The translations under genes were made by a program, and so were the position numbers. The notes beneath the pieces are model-generated. The model ran no database searches. It had not been told where the DNA came from and worked only from the letters and a program-made list of their open reading frames with translations. A stretch of 64,000 nucleotides of DNA from Oceanispirochaeta sp. M1 (GTDB lineage: Bacteria; Spirochaetota; Spirochaetia; DSM-2461): positions 55,734-119,733 of the forward strand of contig NZ_QQPQ01000018.1 of NCBI RefSeq assembly GCF_003346715.1, written 5' to 3'. This document shows, piece by piece, positions 8,983-17,936 of the stretch; positions within the stretch are counted from its first letter, which is position 1, and each line of letters begins with the position of its first letter.

Positions 8983-10455
8983 ATGAACTGGTATCTCTTT
9001 GGAATAGGATTCTATATATTGCTTCTTGTGGCTGTCAGTATCTACGCGTCAAAAAAGGTAAAAACCGGAGAGGATTTTGCTGTAGCCGGACGATCCCTCC
9101 CCTACTGGCTCCTCTCTTTCACCTTTGCCGGATTATGGTTCGGAGGCGGAACAGTCATCGGAACAACAGGTGTGGCTTTCGAATACGGATTCTGGAGTAC
9201 CGATGCAGCCTGGGGTGTTATTCCTGATCCATACGGTGCGGGTCTTTGTCTTATTCTGGCAGGACTTTTCTATTTTAACACTCTAAGAAAACTAAAAGGA
9301 GTTACCCTGGCGGATTTCTTCGAAGCAAGATTCGGAAAAAAAGCAGGGCTTTTATCAACTCTTGTTATGATTTTCGGCTGGGTCTTTTTTGTAGCCGCTC
9401 AGATCGTTGTATTCGGGAAGGTCTTTAATTCTATTCTGGGCTGGTCATATAACCTTTCAATCTGGCTTGGAGTAATCCTTGTAGTCCTCTACACAATTGC
9501 AGGGGGCCTCTGGTCTGTTGCCCTGACTGATATGGTACAGATGATTATTGTTCTGGCAGGGATAATAATTGCCGTTCCTGTCGGCCTTAATGCAGTGGGA
9601 GGATTTTCAGAAATAAAAGCAAATCTTCCCGGAGAGATGATCTCCTTTATTCCCTCATTTAATCCGGACTTCAGCACCATGGGACGATGGCTCCCGTGGA
9701 TTGCCGGTTGGATGACAATCGGTCTGGGATCTATAGCCAGCCCGGATATCAACCAGGTTGCTCAGGCAGGAGCCACTGACAGGGATGTAAAATGGGCCAG
9801 TATCACAGCAGGGTTTATATACTGGTTCTTCGGTTCTCTGGTAGTACTTTTAGGATTAATAGGAGCAGCTCTGGTAGCGAAAGGAACCCTTACTCTTGAA
9901 ATGCTGGGAGGTGACAGTGAACTGATTATGCCTGTGATGATTCAACAACTCTTTCCCCTCCCCCTGGCAGTCATTTTTGTATCGGCAATCCTGGCTGCGG
10001 TTATGTCCAGTGCCGACGGAGCACTCCTTGCTCTATCGACTCTCTTTACCCGGAATATTCTTCCTTTTTTCCAGAAAAAAACAGTAGATCCTAAGAAAGA
10101 ACTTTTATACAGCCGGCTTGTAGTTGTTATTTTTGCTGTTGTTACTACAATTATAGGAATATCCTATCCCCATGCCTATCTTTTGATGAACTTCGGATTT
10201 GACAGTCTGCTGGCGGGATTATTCGTTCCCCTTACACTGGCAATATATTGGAAAAGAACTACTGAAAAAGGGTTTTTTGCAGGAGTCATTTCCGGTATAT
10301 TGGTACGGGTCATTTTATGTGGTTTTCTGGAGGGCTGGTCTATGGAAACAGTCATGTATCCGGAAAAATGGTATCTATATACCATGATCGCGCCCCTAGT
10401 GAACCTTGTGTTCACAGTATCAGTTTCGCTTATGGAGAAAAAAGTAAATGAATAA
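8983..10455 (+). CDS. Sodium:solute symporter family permease
   Basis: This is a roughly 13-helix SSS-family transporter of 490 residues that would import an organic solute with sodium. Family features include the glycine-rich first helices (AGRSLPYWLLSFTFAGLWFGGGTVIGTTG) and the helix 8 region with the sodium-site type sequence SAILAAVMSSADGALLALSTLFTRNI. The ATG at 8983 has AGGA at a 7-nt spacing; the in-frame TTG at 8980 is less likely. It is divergent from the agmatine operon, shares its intergenic region, and overlaps the Lrp-type gene by 8 nt. A role in polyamine or amino acid uptake is therefore plausible, but the sequence does not fix the substrate. Confidence 0.88.
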   Translation: MNWYLFGIGFYILLLVAVSIYASKKVKTGEDFAVAGRSLPYWLLSFTFAGLWFGGGTVIGTTGVAFEYGFWSTDAAWGVIPDPYGAGLCLILAGLFYFNTLRKLKGVTLADFFEARFGKKAGLLSTLVMIFGWVFFVAAQIVVFGKVFNSILGWSYNLSIWLGVILVVLYTIAGGLWSVALTDMVQMIIVLAGIIIAVPVGLNAVGGFSEIKANLPGEMISFIPSFNPDFSTMGRWLPWIAGWMTIGLGSIASPDINQVAQAGATDRDVKWASITAGFIYWFFGSLVVLLGLIGAALVAKGTLTLEMLGGDSELIMPVMIQQLFPLPLAVIFVSAILAAVMSSADGALLALSTLFTRNILPFFQKKTVDPKKELLYSRLVVVIFAVVTTIIGISYPHAYLLMNFGFDSLLAGLFVPLTLAIYWKRTTEKGFFAGVISGILVRVILCGFLEGWSMETVMYPEKWYLYTMIAPLVNLVFTVSVSLMEKKVNE

Positions 10456-10936
10456 CAGTTCAATTCCACTGCCTTTTGATCAGCTGGATTATGAAATAAT
10501 AACTCTTCTTAATGAAGATGCCCGTATGTCTGCTGCAGATATGGAGAAGAGATCAGGTGCCAATCAGAGAAATATCCGCAAGAGACTGAACAGACTTCTG
10601 GAACTGGGAGCGGTCCGGCTTAAAGGAATCGTAGAACCGAAGGTTTTCGGGTACGGAATTTCGGTGGATATATTCCTGGCCTGTGAAGACGGATATGAAG
10701 ACGAAATCCTGAAAGAACTGACTGAAATGGATCCAATATGTTACCTGGCAGTGGGTCAGTCATCTAATGAACTCTCTATAGAGGGCCGCTTTCAGGACTT
10801 TGAATCTATGGATCACTTTCTTAAAAAAGAACTGGGAGCCATTGAGGGGCTGAGCATAAAAGGCTTTGCCATGGTACCCAGAATAGTAAAGAACATAGAC
10901 AGCTGGCTTCCGCCCCATGAAATCTTTAAAGACTGA
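10448..10936 (+). CDS. Lrp/AsnC-family transcriptional regulator
   Basis: The 162-residue protein has an N-terminal winged helix-turn-helix (LDYEIITLLNEDARMSAADMEKRSGANQRNIRKRLNRLLELGAV) and a C-terminal ferredoxin-like RAM domain that would bind a small ligand and drive oligomerisation. Its start overlaps the symporter's stop by 8 nt, so the two are translationally coupled. With the divergent agmatine operon next door, control of both transcription units is a reasonable inference. The helix register (KRSGANQRNIRKRL) fits the family, although the typical KISYAT-type ligand motifs are not obvious. Confidence 0.85.
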   Translation: MNNSSIPLPFDQLDYEIITLLNEDARMSAADMEKRSGANQRNIRKRLNRLLELGAVRLKGIVEPKVFGYGISVDIFLACEDGYEDEILKELTEMDPICYLAVGQSSNELSIEGRFQDFESMDHFLKKELGAIEGLSIKGFAMVPRIVKNIDSWLPPHEIFKD

Positions 10937-11012
10937 GAAGAGAGGTTCAGCCTCCAGTTTCACCGATTATCATCACATTCTTTTGTACCTGCCATAAGTT
11001 CACCTTTCCAGA

Positions 11013-11750
11013 TCAGTTATATTTCAGTACTTTATTAAAAAAGCGGCTCACCCTCTCATCAGCATTCTGATCAAAGAGTTCGGCAGGTGTCCCCTGCCCG
11101 ATCAATCCGCCGTCACCCACAAAAAGAAGATAATCTGCCGCCTGCCTTGCAAATCCCATTTCATGGGTAACAAGAATAAGACGCATACCCTCAGCCCGGA
11201 GTTCTCCGATCAGGTCCAGGACCTCGGATGTATACTCGGGATCAAGTGCAGAAGTCGGTTCATCCAGCAGAAGGAATTCCGGTCTGATGGCTACAGCCCT
11301 GCAGATAGCAATCCGCTGTTTCTGCCCGCCCGAAAGCTGAGCAGGTTTCTTGAAAGCCTGATCTGCCAGCTGAAAACGTTCAAGAAGAATAAGAGCTTCT
11401 TCCTGAGCCGTTCTCTCCTCATAGCCATGAACCTTGACCAGAGGAAGTGTAATATTCTCAAGGGCGGTTAGATGTGGAAACAGATTATAGGCCTGAAAAA
11501 CCATACCGATCTTCTTCCTGTACTCCCGCAGGCTGTCTTCACTGCCGAACTCAATAGGACGATCATTGACGAGGATGTTTCCACCGTCAGGTTTCTCAAG
11601 TCCTGCAATCAGGCGGAGTAGAGTTGTCTTCCCTCCTCCTGAAGGACCGATAAATACCAGAGAGTGAATATCTTCCAGAGAGAGGGAGACTCCGTCCAGA
11701 ACCTTCAGATCTCCATAGTGTTTATATAGATTATCAAGCTCAAGTTTCAT
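11013..11750 (-). CDS. Amino acid ABC transporter, ATP-binding protein (GlnQ type)
   Basis: This is the cytoplasmic ATPase of a polar amino acid importer, 245 residues, standard length. It has Walker A GPSGGGKTTLL (38-48), a Q-loop at GMVFQAYNLFPHLT, signature LSGGQKQR, Walker B LLLDEPTSALD and switch ILVTHEMGFA. All motifs are intact. Its start overlaps the end of the permease gene by 11 nt. It is the last gene of the three-gene operon running leftward from the binding protein. Confidence 0.95.
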   Translation of the reverse strand: MKLELDNLYKHYGDLKVLDGVSLSLEDIHSLVFIGPSGGGKTTLLRLIAGLEKPDGGNILVNDRPIEFGSEDSLREYRKKIGMVFQAYNLFPHLTALENITLPLVKVHGYEERTAQEEALILLERFQLADQAFKKPAQLSGGQKQRIAICRAVAIRPEFLLLDEPTSALDPEYTSEVLDLIGELRAEGMRLILVTHEMGFARQAADYLLFVGDGGLIGQGTPAELFDQNADERVSRFFNKVLKYN

Positions 11751-12513
11751 AGCTGAATTTCCTTTCCAGAATACGGGTCAGACGGGAGATCGGCAGAGTA
11801 AGAAGCAGGTAACCTATGGCCAACGGAATATAGGCTTCCATGGTTGAGAATGTATTGGCATTCATCTCCCTGGCTGCCATTGTGAACTCTTTTAATGCAA
11901 TAACAGATAAGAGAGACGAGTCTTTTATCAGAGATGCCAGCTGTCCTGCCAGAGAGGGCAGAATCCGGGTAATTACCTGAGGGAAAATCACAAAGCGGTA
12001 TGTCTGATAGGATGAAAATCCCAAAGACCTGGCTGTTTCCCTCTGACTCTCTCCGATACTCTGAACACCGCCGCGGATAATTTCTGCAATATATGCCCCC
12101 GAGAAAAGAGCCATAATCAAAACTCCCACAACAAAGCGGTTATGAATCCCCGCAGCATTGGCAATGACATAAAAGAAGATCAGAATTTGCACCAGCAGGG
12201 GGGTTCCTCTCACCAGTTCAATATAAAAGAGGGAGAGATAACGGAAGGGAAGCAGACGGCTACCCTGTCCAAGACCGAAGAGGATTCCAAGTACCAGACT
12301 GAGTACAAGGGCAAAGAGAGAGATGAGAACTGTCATCCCATATCCTCTTAAGAAGTTTATCCGGTAGTCATATATGGTATCCCAGGCAAAACGGTAACCC
12401 AGCCGGCTGAAGCCGAACCAGAAAACTCCTGCCAGGAGAAGGGCGATCAGGAGCCAGCTGAAGAAATGAGCAAAGCGGTTATCCTCACCCTCCCGTTCAG
12501 TAAGAAAGTTCAT
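11740..12513 (-). CDS. Amino acid ABC transporter, permease protein (HisM/GlnP type)
   Basis: This inner-membrane channel of the polar amino acid transporter has 257 residues. An extra N-terminal helix (FSWLLIALLLAGVFWFGF) precedes the five-helix core. The family core starts at RGYGMTVLISLFALVLSLVLG, and the coupling EAA-like loop is QRETARSLGFSSYQTYRFVIFPQ. Only one permease gene is present, so the channel is probably a homodimer. It lies 10 nt after the binding-protein gene and overlaps the ATPase gene. Confidence 0.93.
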   Translation of the reverse strand: MNFLTEREGEDNRFAHFFSWLLIALLLAGVFWFGFSRLGYRFAWDTIYDYRINFLRGYGMTVLISLFALVLSLVLGILFGLGQGSRLLPFRYLSLFYIELVRGTPLLVQILIFFYVIANAAGIHNRFVVGVLIMALFSGAYIAEIIRGGVQSIGESQRETARSLGFSSYQTYRFVIFPQVITRILPSLAGQLASLIKDSSLLSVIALKEFTMAAREMNANTFSTMEAYIPLAIGYLLLTLPISRLTRILERKFSYET

Positions 12514-12523
12514 TATAATACCT

Positions 12524-13330
12524 CTATTTCATCAGGTCAAAAAAGGAAGACACACCAGCATCATCAAATACCTGCTTCATCTCAGTCAGGTATTTTTTCT
12601 CTAGATTCTCAAAACCGCCTTTATTGCGGTATTCAAGGATAAAAGCATCAATTTCGGGCTTCAGACTGCTGCCTTTTTTCATGGCGACTCCCCAGCCACC
12701 GCTTGTTCCAGGAATATTTTCCAGATTAACAACTGTTGTTTCTGGAAATTTTTTCTGCAGTTCAAAGGTTGTCAGAGCATCATAGATAAAGGCATCCACC
12801 TTACCCTGGGAAACTTCCAGAGCACAGGCTGCAACTTCATCAAAGATCCTGATATTTTCCTGAGGAACGTTTTCCTGAGCCCAGAGGGCTCCGATATTTC
12901 CTGATTTTACGGCTATAACAATACCCTCCTTAGCAAGGTCACTATATCCGGATACTTTTGAATCCTTATTGATAAGCAGAGTCAGTCCGGAGGCAGCATA
13001 GGGAATGGAAAAATCCACAACTTTTGCTCTTTCCTCTGTAACACTCATGGAAGAGATAATAAGATCGGCCTTTCCAGACTGTATTGAGGGGATCAGACCG
13101 GTCCAGGATGTGTTTTCAATTTTTACCGGACGATCCAGGTACTCACCGAGAGCGTAGGCCATCTCAACACTGATTCCAGTGGGAGTGCCATCAGCATCTG
13201 CCATTTCAAAGGGTGGGAACTGAAGTTCCATGGCTACAACCAGTGATTTATCTTCCTCTTTGGAACAGGATGAAACAAGTACGGCTGATAATACAAGTAA
13301 AAGCATGAGAGCAATTCTTATCTTTTTCAT
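12524..13330 (-). CDS. Amino acid ABC transporter, substrate-binding lipoprotein
   Basis: The protein is a 268-residue type 3 solute-binding protein anchored by lipid at Cys22 (lipobox LVSSC after a hydrophobic signal peptide). The mature part begins with KSLVVAMELQFPPFEMADADGTPTGISVEMAYALGEYL, typical of polar amino acid binders, and continues with DLIISSMSVTEERAKVVDFSIPY. AAGGAT precedes the start. It leads the three-gene importer operon, divergent from the CdaR-type regulator. The ligand cannot be read from the sequence. Confidence 0.94.
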   Translation of the reverse strand: MKKIRIALMLLLVLSAVLVSSCSKEEDKSLVVAMELQFPPFEMADADGTPTGISVEMAYALGEYLDRPVKIENTSWTGLIPSIQSGKADLIISSMSVTEERAKVVDFSIPYAASGLTLLINKDSKVSGYSDLAKEGIVIAVKSGNIGALWAQENVPQENIRIFDEVAACALEVSQGKVDAFIYDALTTFELQKKFPETTVVNLENIPGTSGGWGVAMKKGSSLKPEIDAFILEYRNKGGFENLEKKYLTEMKQVFDDAGVSSFFDLMK

Positions 13331-13403
13331 ATCTAATTATCCTTAGTATTCTTTAACTATTCAATTAACAGCTATCATAATATAAAATGCAACAAGACAT
13401 TCA

Positions 13404-13427
13404 TTCTATATGTCAATAAATACAGAA
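13404..13427. promoter_or_regulatory. TTCTAT...CAGAA site upstream of the cdaR-like gene
   Basis: TTCTAT (13404) and CAGAA (ending 13427) flank an AATAAA core. A similar arrangement, TTCTAT...ATAGAA around AATAAA, lies just before the aldarate operon (16041-16066), but the two differ in length by 2 bp. A shared operator is possible and weakly supported. Confidence 0.25.
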
Positions 13428-13462
13428 CAATGTTTAGATCAAACTTTCAGCCCTCTCAATGT

Positions 13463-13491
13463 TTGACACTCATAAGGCTACGTGATACTTT
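13463..13491 (+). promoter_or_regulatory. Probable promoter of the CdaR-type regulator gene
   Basis: A perfect TTGACA (13463-13468), 17-bp spacer and TACTTT (13486-13491) preceded by TGA (extended -10) lie 26 nt before the start codon. Confidence 0.6.
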
Positions 13492-13517
13492 CTAGAAAAT
13501 TGACCTAAGGGGTATTA

Positions 13518-14663
13518 ATGGCCATCCTCACTCCTGAATTCGCTCAACAATTTATTCAAAAGACACTAAAAAATCTCCCCTACAACGTAAATATTATGAA
13601 TCATGAAGGGATTATTATTGCCAGTAAAGATAACTCCCGGGTTGGGGACTTTCATGAAGTGGCACATGGTCTATTATCTGGAAAAATGGATTCTGGAGTT
13701 GTGACAAATAAAGACCGTTTTATCGGAACAAAACCCGGTATAAATATGTTTATAGATTTCAAAGAAAAGCATATCGGTGTTATTTGTGTATCAGGAGATC
13801 CGGAAAATGTTAAAAGCTTTGCCGGTTTTGTCAAAACATCAATGGAAACAATGCTTGCCTATGAAATCCAGATGTCAAAAAATCAGAGGGCTATGGGGAG
13901 CGCTGAGAAATTTTTACATTATGTCCTTTTTGAAGAGGATTACAATTTTGAAGAAGCAACCCGTCTTTATGATAGATATGGAATAGAGTGCTCCAAATTG
14001 ATCACCATGATTATCATGCGCTGTTCCCTCAGAATTGATAGAGACATGGTGATAAGGGCCTTGGCTTCAGGAAATGAGACTCACCATAAAAGCATTTTTA
14101 TCAAGGGCAGAAACGATGATATTATCATTATGAGAAATCTGGATAATAATGTAAACGAAGGTATCAGGGATTATAAAGAGCAGGTTTTCAGTTATATCTG
14201 GGATCTGGAAGAGAAGATTCCTGTTGAACTGGGTGAAAATGATCTCAAGTACTATGTAGGGAGTCTGCAGACCAGAATTGATATGTACAGGACATCCTAT
14301 ATTCATGCACAGCAGATTGCCCTTTATCCCCGTCTCTCCCTGAATAACAAAGTAGTATTTTTTCTTGACCACATCCAGGATTACATACGGAATTCAGTAA
14401 CAATGAAACTGTACAATGATATTTTTTCAGCTTTCCATTCCCTTTTTCAAGGAGATGAAAAGATTGTGATGATAGAAACTATTAAGGCTCTGGATGCAAA
14501 TAATTATAATCTGGTTAATACCAGCAAGGATCTTCATGTACATCGCAATACAATAACATTCAGACTCAATAAGCTAAAAAGTACTCTGAATATTGATCCC
14601 CTAGTAATTGGATCAGATAGGGAACTCTTGAATGAACTGTCACATTATCTTGATAAGTATTGA
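13518..14663 (+). CDS. cdaR: CdaR-family sugar-diacid-responsive transcriptional regulator
   Basis: The 381-residue protein has an N-terminal sugar-diacid recognition domain (LTPEFAQQFIQKTLKNLPYNVNIMNHEGIIIASKD, residues 4-40), a middle GGDEF-like PucR region and a C-terminal PucR-type helix-turn-helix (NYNLVNTSKDLHVHRNTITFRLNKLKSTL, near 335-363). E. coli CdaR responds to glucarate, galactarate and glycerate and activates their catabolic genes. The same job is likely here, since glucarate and galactarate dehydratase genes follow on the same strand. It has its own promoter. A strong terminator after it was not found. Confidence 0.88.
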   Translation: MAILTPEFAQQFIQKTLKNLPYNVNIMNHEGIIIASKDNSRVGDFHEVAHGLLSGKMDSGVVTNKDRFIGTKPGINMFIDFKEKHIGVICVSGDPENVKSFAGFVKTSMETMLAYEIQMSKNQRAMGSAEKFLHYVLFEEDYNFEEATRLYDRYGIECSKLITMIIMRCSLRIDRDMVIRALASGNETHHKSIFIKGRNDDIIIMRNLDNNVNEGIRDYKEQVFSYIWDLEEKIPVELGENDLKYYVGSLQTRIDMYRTSYIHAQQIALYPRLSLNNKVVFFLDHIQDYIRNSVTMKLYNDIFSAFHSLFQGDEKIVMIETIKALDANNYNLVNTSKDLHVHRNTITFRLNKLKSTLNIDPLVIGSDRELLNELSHYLDKY

Positions 14664-14801
14664 TATTGAATCATCAGGATTCTTTAATGATGTACATTTT
14701 TATAGAAAGTAGCCGCTATTCTGTTATTCCCATACAATAAAACCAGATAATTTTATGTTTATTGAACATTGTAATCACTTCTCAACAGGGTAAAGATATA
14801 T

Positions 14802-14820
14802 AGAAATAGTTTCTATTTCT
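14802..14820. promoter_or_regulatory. Perfect 8-bp inverted repeat before the AEC transporter gene
   Basis: AGAAATAG-TTT-CTATTTCT lies about 28 nt before the start codon of the AEC carrier gene. It could be an operator overlapping the promoter. No T-tract follows, so it is not a terminator. Confidence 0.4.
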
Positions 14821-14848
14821 CATCTTTGTCCATTAAGGGAAGTGCATA

Positions 14849-15859
14849 ATGTCTCATTTTTTTCTACCAGTACTCTATTCTCTACTTCAAATTCTCATTC
14901 TTGCCGGAATTGGATTTATCCTGAGAAAATTTGCGAAATGGGATAAAAATGTATTTGCATCCATAAGTAAACTCCTTATAAATATTACATTGCCGGCAAT
15001 GTTTTTAACCCGCATGTCATCCATTGATAGAGCTGATCTTGCCTCAGGTGCACTATTTCCTTTATACGCATTACTCATTATCGGGATTTCATTCCTGTTA
15101 AGCTTACTGCTTGCACGCATATTCAGAATTCCTAAAAAATCTAGAAAGGTTTATATGGCTCTCTGTACTTTCAGCAATGCAGGTTATATTCCTTTAGCAC
15201 TATTCGACATATTCAATGCAAATATGAGTGGATTTGGAGAGTTCTTCAATATCCCTCAACCCTCCCTTTATATCGGATCATTCATTTTAATATACAGTCC
15301 TTTATTGTGGAGTATAGGGAATTATCTGGTAACAGGAGCGACAGGTAGAATTCGTATTAAACAGTTTATAACTCCTCCAGTAATTGGAATTTTATGCGGA
15401 GTTCTGCTCAGTCTGTCGGGATCCGGACCGTTGATAGCTGATTATACCCTCCCTTTCCACTACATCCATGGAGGGTTGAAGACTCTGGGCTCAATAACTT
15501 CACCATTGATACTGATTGTTCTGGGAGCAATGGTTGGCGAATTAGAATTAAAGAGATCATTGTCTGGGGCAGATATAAGATTTGCTTTCACCCCTATGCT
15601 GATCCGTTACGGTATTTTACCAGCAGCATTTCTTCTTCTACTAAAATATCTACCGGCTGTCCAAGCTTTAGCTCCTTCTGTTTTACTTGTATTATTTATT
15701 GAGACAACAATCCCTGTTGCGGCAAATTTTTCGGTGATGACTAAAAAAGCCGGGAAAAATGAAGAGGCAACGGCATTGGCTCTTCTGGTATCCTATGGTT
15801 CTTATCTATTTATTCTGCCTGTTTATATGATGCTATTTTTTAAGTTGATCCATTTTTAG
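14849..15859 (+). CDS. AEC-family (auxin efflux carrier-like) transporter
   Basis: This is a membrane carrier of 336 residues with about ten hydrophobic segments in two five-helix repeats. The first repeat starts LLQILILAGIGFILRKFAKWDKNVFASISKLLINITLPAMF, which matches the start of bacterial AEC proteins (YfdV/MleP type) including the helix-breaking NITLPA. AEC members move malate, malonate and other organic acids. Placed between the CdaR-type regulator and the aldarate operon it may carry a di- or hydroxy-acid, but a tripartite transporter encoded downstream is the better candidate for aldarate uptake. AAGGGAAG precedes the start. Confidence 0.85.
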   Translation: MSHFFLPVLYSLLQILILAGIGFILRKFAKWDKNVFASISKLLINITLPAMFLTRMSSIDRADLASGALFPLYALLIIGISFLLSLLLARIFRIPKKSRKVYMALCTFSNAGYIPLALFDIFNANMSGFGEFFNIPQPSLYIGSFILIYSPLLWSIGNYLVTGATGRIRIKQFITPPVIGILCGVLLSLSGSGPLIADYTLPFHYIHGGLKTLGSITSPLILIVLGAMVGELELKRSLSGADIRFAFTPMLIRYGILPAAFLLLLKYLPAVQALAPSVLLVLFIETTIPVAANFSVMTKKAGKNEEATALALLVSYGSYLFILPVYMMLFFKLIHF

Positions 15860-15905
15860 CAGCAATCGGCTCTACTTATATGCCAAACACTTTAAATGCC
15901 GGAGC

Positions 15906-15924
15906 TTTGTGCAGACTGCACAAA
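15906..15924. promoter_or_regulatory. Perfect inverted repeat TTTGTGCA-N3-TGCACAAA, candidate operator of the aldarate operon
   Basis: The 8-bp arms are perfect with a 3-nt centre, about 160 bp before the first catabolic gene. The local regulator is CdaR-like, so it is the most likely ligand. A weak terminator role for the AEC gene is an alternative because ATCTTCATTTTTTT follows, but the stem is GC-poor. Confidence 0.5.
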
Positions 15925-16082
15925 AATCTTCATTTTTTTAATACCTTCCAAACATTTCGACATGCCCGGATAAATGATTAAATGATTATAGCTTGCTGAT
16001 AGAATCTTAAAGGGCCGGGATATCCCCTGGAATCTTATGTTTCTATTCAGTTAATAAAATATAGAACAGGAGAACGATTAAA

Positions 16083-16982
16083 TTGAAATACAATTTAACA
16101 TTTAACGGTATAGTTCCTCCCATCGTAACCCCTGTGGATAGTCACGAAAACGTAGATACTGAAGGATTGAAGCAGGTTATTCAGTATGTGATGGATGGCG
16201 GTGTTCACGGAATCTTTGTAAATGGCAGCAACGGAGAGTTTTACGGTCTTGATTTTGAGAATCAGAAAAAAGCTGTTCAAGTCACTGTTGAAGAAGTAAA
16301 CCGTAAGATTCCTGTATATGCCGGTGCCTCAGCAATTACGACACGTGAGTGTATTAAATTAGCCAAGATGGCGGAATCCGCAGGCGCAGATGCTCTGACG
16401 GTTCTGACACCAATGTTTATACAACCCACCGATCAGGAATTATTTGACCATTTTGCAGCTATCGCTAAAAGTTGTGAACTTCCCATTATTCTTTACAACA
16501 ATCCGGGAAAGACAAATAACATCATCAGCCCCAAGCTGCTGGAAAGACTTATTGATATTGAAAATATCTGTGGTGTAAAAAACACATCCATGGATTTCAG
16601 TATGACCATGAAATATATCGAAGCTACAGCGGAAAGAAATGATTTTGCAGTATTTGGCGGAATTGATTACTACATTTATGCGACTCTCTGCCATGGTGGT
16701 GCCGGCAGTGTTGCTGGAACTGCCAATGTAGCTCCCCGCCTGGTTGTGGAGATATATGACTGTTATTCAAAGGGAGATCATCTGGGAGCCTTAAATGCCC
16801 AGAAAGCCCTAATGCCGCTAAGAGATGCTTATGGGCTTGGAACATTTCCTGTAATGATGAAAGTAATGTTGAATATTCTCGGTGTAAATGCCGGCAACCC
16901 GATCAGACCAGTTTCATATGTTGATGATGAGACAATCAAGAAAGCAGAAGGGATTCTTAAACAGATTGAACTTCTGAACTAA
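16083..16982 (+). CDS. DapA-family aldolase/dehydratase, probably acting on 5-keto-4-deoxyglucarate
   Basis: This is a TIM-barrel class I lyase of 299 residues in the dihydrodipicolinate synthase family. GSNGEF (48-53) replaces the usual GTTGE, Tyr138 sits in ILYNN, and the Schiff-base Lys166 lies in GVKNTS. The start is TTG at 16083 with AGGAGAA 8 nt before it. The next genes encode tartronate semialdehyde reductase and glucarate dehydratase, and no GarL-type (HpcH/HpaI) aldolase gene is present. The simplest reading is that this enzyme splits 5-keto-4-deoxyglucarate into pyruvate and tartronate semialdehyde. Dehydration to 2-ketoglutarate semialdehyde (KdgD type) is the alternative, but that would leave the reductase unexplained. 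Confidence 0.85.
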   Translation: MKYNLTFNGIVPPIVTPVDSHENVDTEGLKQVIQYVMDGGVHGIFVNGSNGEFYGLDFENQKKAVQVTVEEVNRKIPVYAGASAITTRECIKLAKMAESAGADALTVLTPMFIQPTDQELFDHFAAIAKSCELPIILYNNPGKTNNIISPKLLERLIDIENICGVKNTSMDFSMTMKYIEATAERNDFAVFGGIDYYIYATLCHGGAGSVAGTANVAPRLVVEIYDCYSKGDHLGALNAQKALMPLRDAYGLGTFPVMMKVMLNILGVNAGNPIRPVSYVDDETIKKAEGILKQIELLN

Positions 16983-17029
16983 AAAAATGTCAAAACAGAG
17001 AAAATTATATTCTATAGGAAGGTAAAACT

Positions 17030-17920
17030 ATGAAATTAGGATTTATAGGACTTGGAATCATGGGAAAACCCATGGCCAAAAATCTGCTGAAAGCAGGCCA
17101 CGAGCTGGTTGTGCTTGATATGAACAAAGCAGCAGTTGATGAACTTATCAGCGCCGGAGCAGAGTCTGCATCTACACCTGCAGAAGTTGGTTCCAGAACG
17201 GATGTGATCATTACAATGCTTCCCAATTCACCCCATGTTAAAACAGTAGTACTGGGAGAAAATGGACTGATAGACTCTGCTGCAAAAGGTAAAGTCCTGA
17301 TTGATATGAGTTCCATTGCACCCCTTGCCAGCCAGGAAGTGGCTGAAGCTCTTGGCAAGAAGGGAATGGAAATGCTGGATGCCCCCGTTTCAGGTGGAGA
17401 ACCAAAAGCCGTTGATGGGACAGTTGCAGTAATGGTCGGTGGTAAAAAAGAAGTTTTTGATGCGAACAAAGAGATCATTGAACCAATGGCCGGATCTGTC
17501 GTATATGTTGGTAAAATCGGTGCCGGAAACACAACAAAACTCTGTAATCAGATTGTCGTAGCACTAAATATCGCAGCTGTATCAGAAGCTCTGGTTCTGG
17601 CTAAGAAAGCCGGTGTCAGCCCCGATCTTGTATTTCAGGCAATCCGCGGTGGATTAGCAGGAAGTACTGTAATGGATGCAAAAGCCCCCATGATGATGGA
17701 CCGAACTTTCGATCCCGGATTCCGGATTGATTTACATATCAAAGACCTTGCAAATGCTCTGGATACATCAAGATCAGTAGGAGTCCCTCTCCCTCTGGCA
17801 GCCCAGGCAATGGAAATCATGCAGGCTATCAAGCAGGATGGATGCGGCGTGGAAGACCATTCAAGCATGGTTAAATTCTACGAAAAATTGGCAAATGTTC
17901 AAGTGACAAGGGAAGCGTAA
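17030..17920 (+). CDS. garR: 2-hydroxy-3-oxopropionate (tartronate semialdehyde) reductase
   Basis: This NAD(P)H-dependent beta-hydroxyacid dehydrogenase converts tartronate semialdehyde to D-glycerate. It has 296 residues, the family length. Features seen: nucleotide loop GLGIMG (7-12), substrate-binding DAPVSGGEPKAVDGT near 119, and the catalytic-lysine segment GKIGAGNTTKLCNQIVVALN near 162. AGGAAGG lies before the start. It is the third step of the aldarate pathway after dehydration and aldol cleavage. Other family members (3-hydroxyisobutyrate dehydrogenase) look similar, so the call relies partly on the operon. Confidence 0.92.
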   Translation: MKLGFIGLGIMGKPMAKNLLKAGHELVVLDMNKAAVDELISAGAESASTPAEVGSRTDVIITMLPNSPHVKTVVLGENGLIDSAAKGKVLIDMSSIAPLASQEVAEALGKKGMEMLDAPVSGGEPKAVDGTVAVMVGGKKEVFDANKEIIEPMAGSVVYVGKIGAGNTTKLCNQIVVALNIAAVSEALVLAKKAGVSPDLVFQAIRGGLAGSTVMDAKAPMMMDRTFDPGFRIDLHIKDLANALDTSRSVGVPLPLAAQAMEIMQAIKQDGCGVEDHSSMVKFYEKLANVQVTREA

Positions 17921-17936
17921 GCTTAGGGAAAATTGA

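Noticed and set aside
17005..17532. 175-codon minus-strand frame opposite garR
   Set aside because: Low-complexity Ser/Pro/Thr-rich antisense translation typical of a shadow frame.
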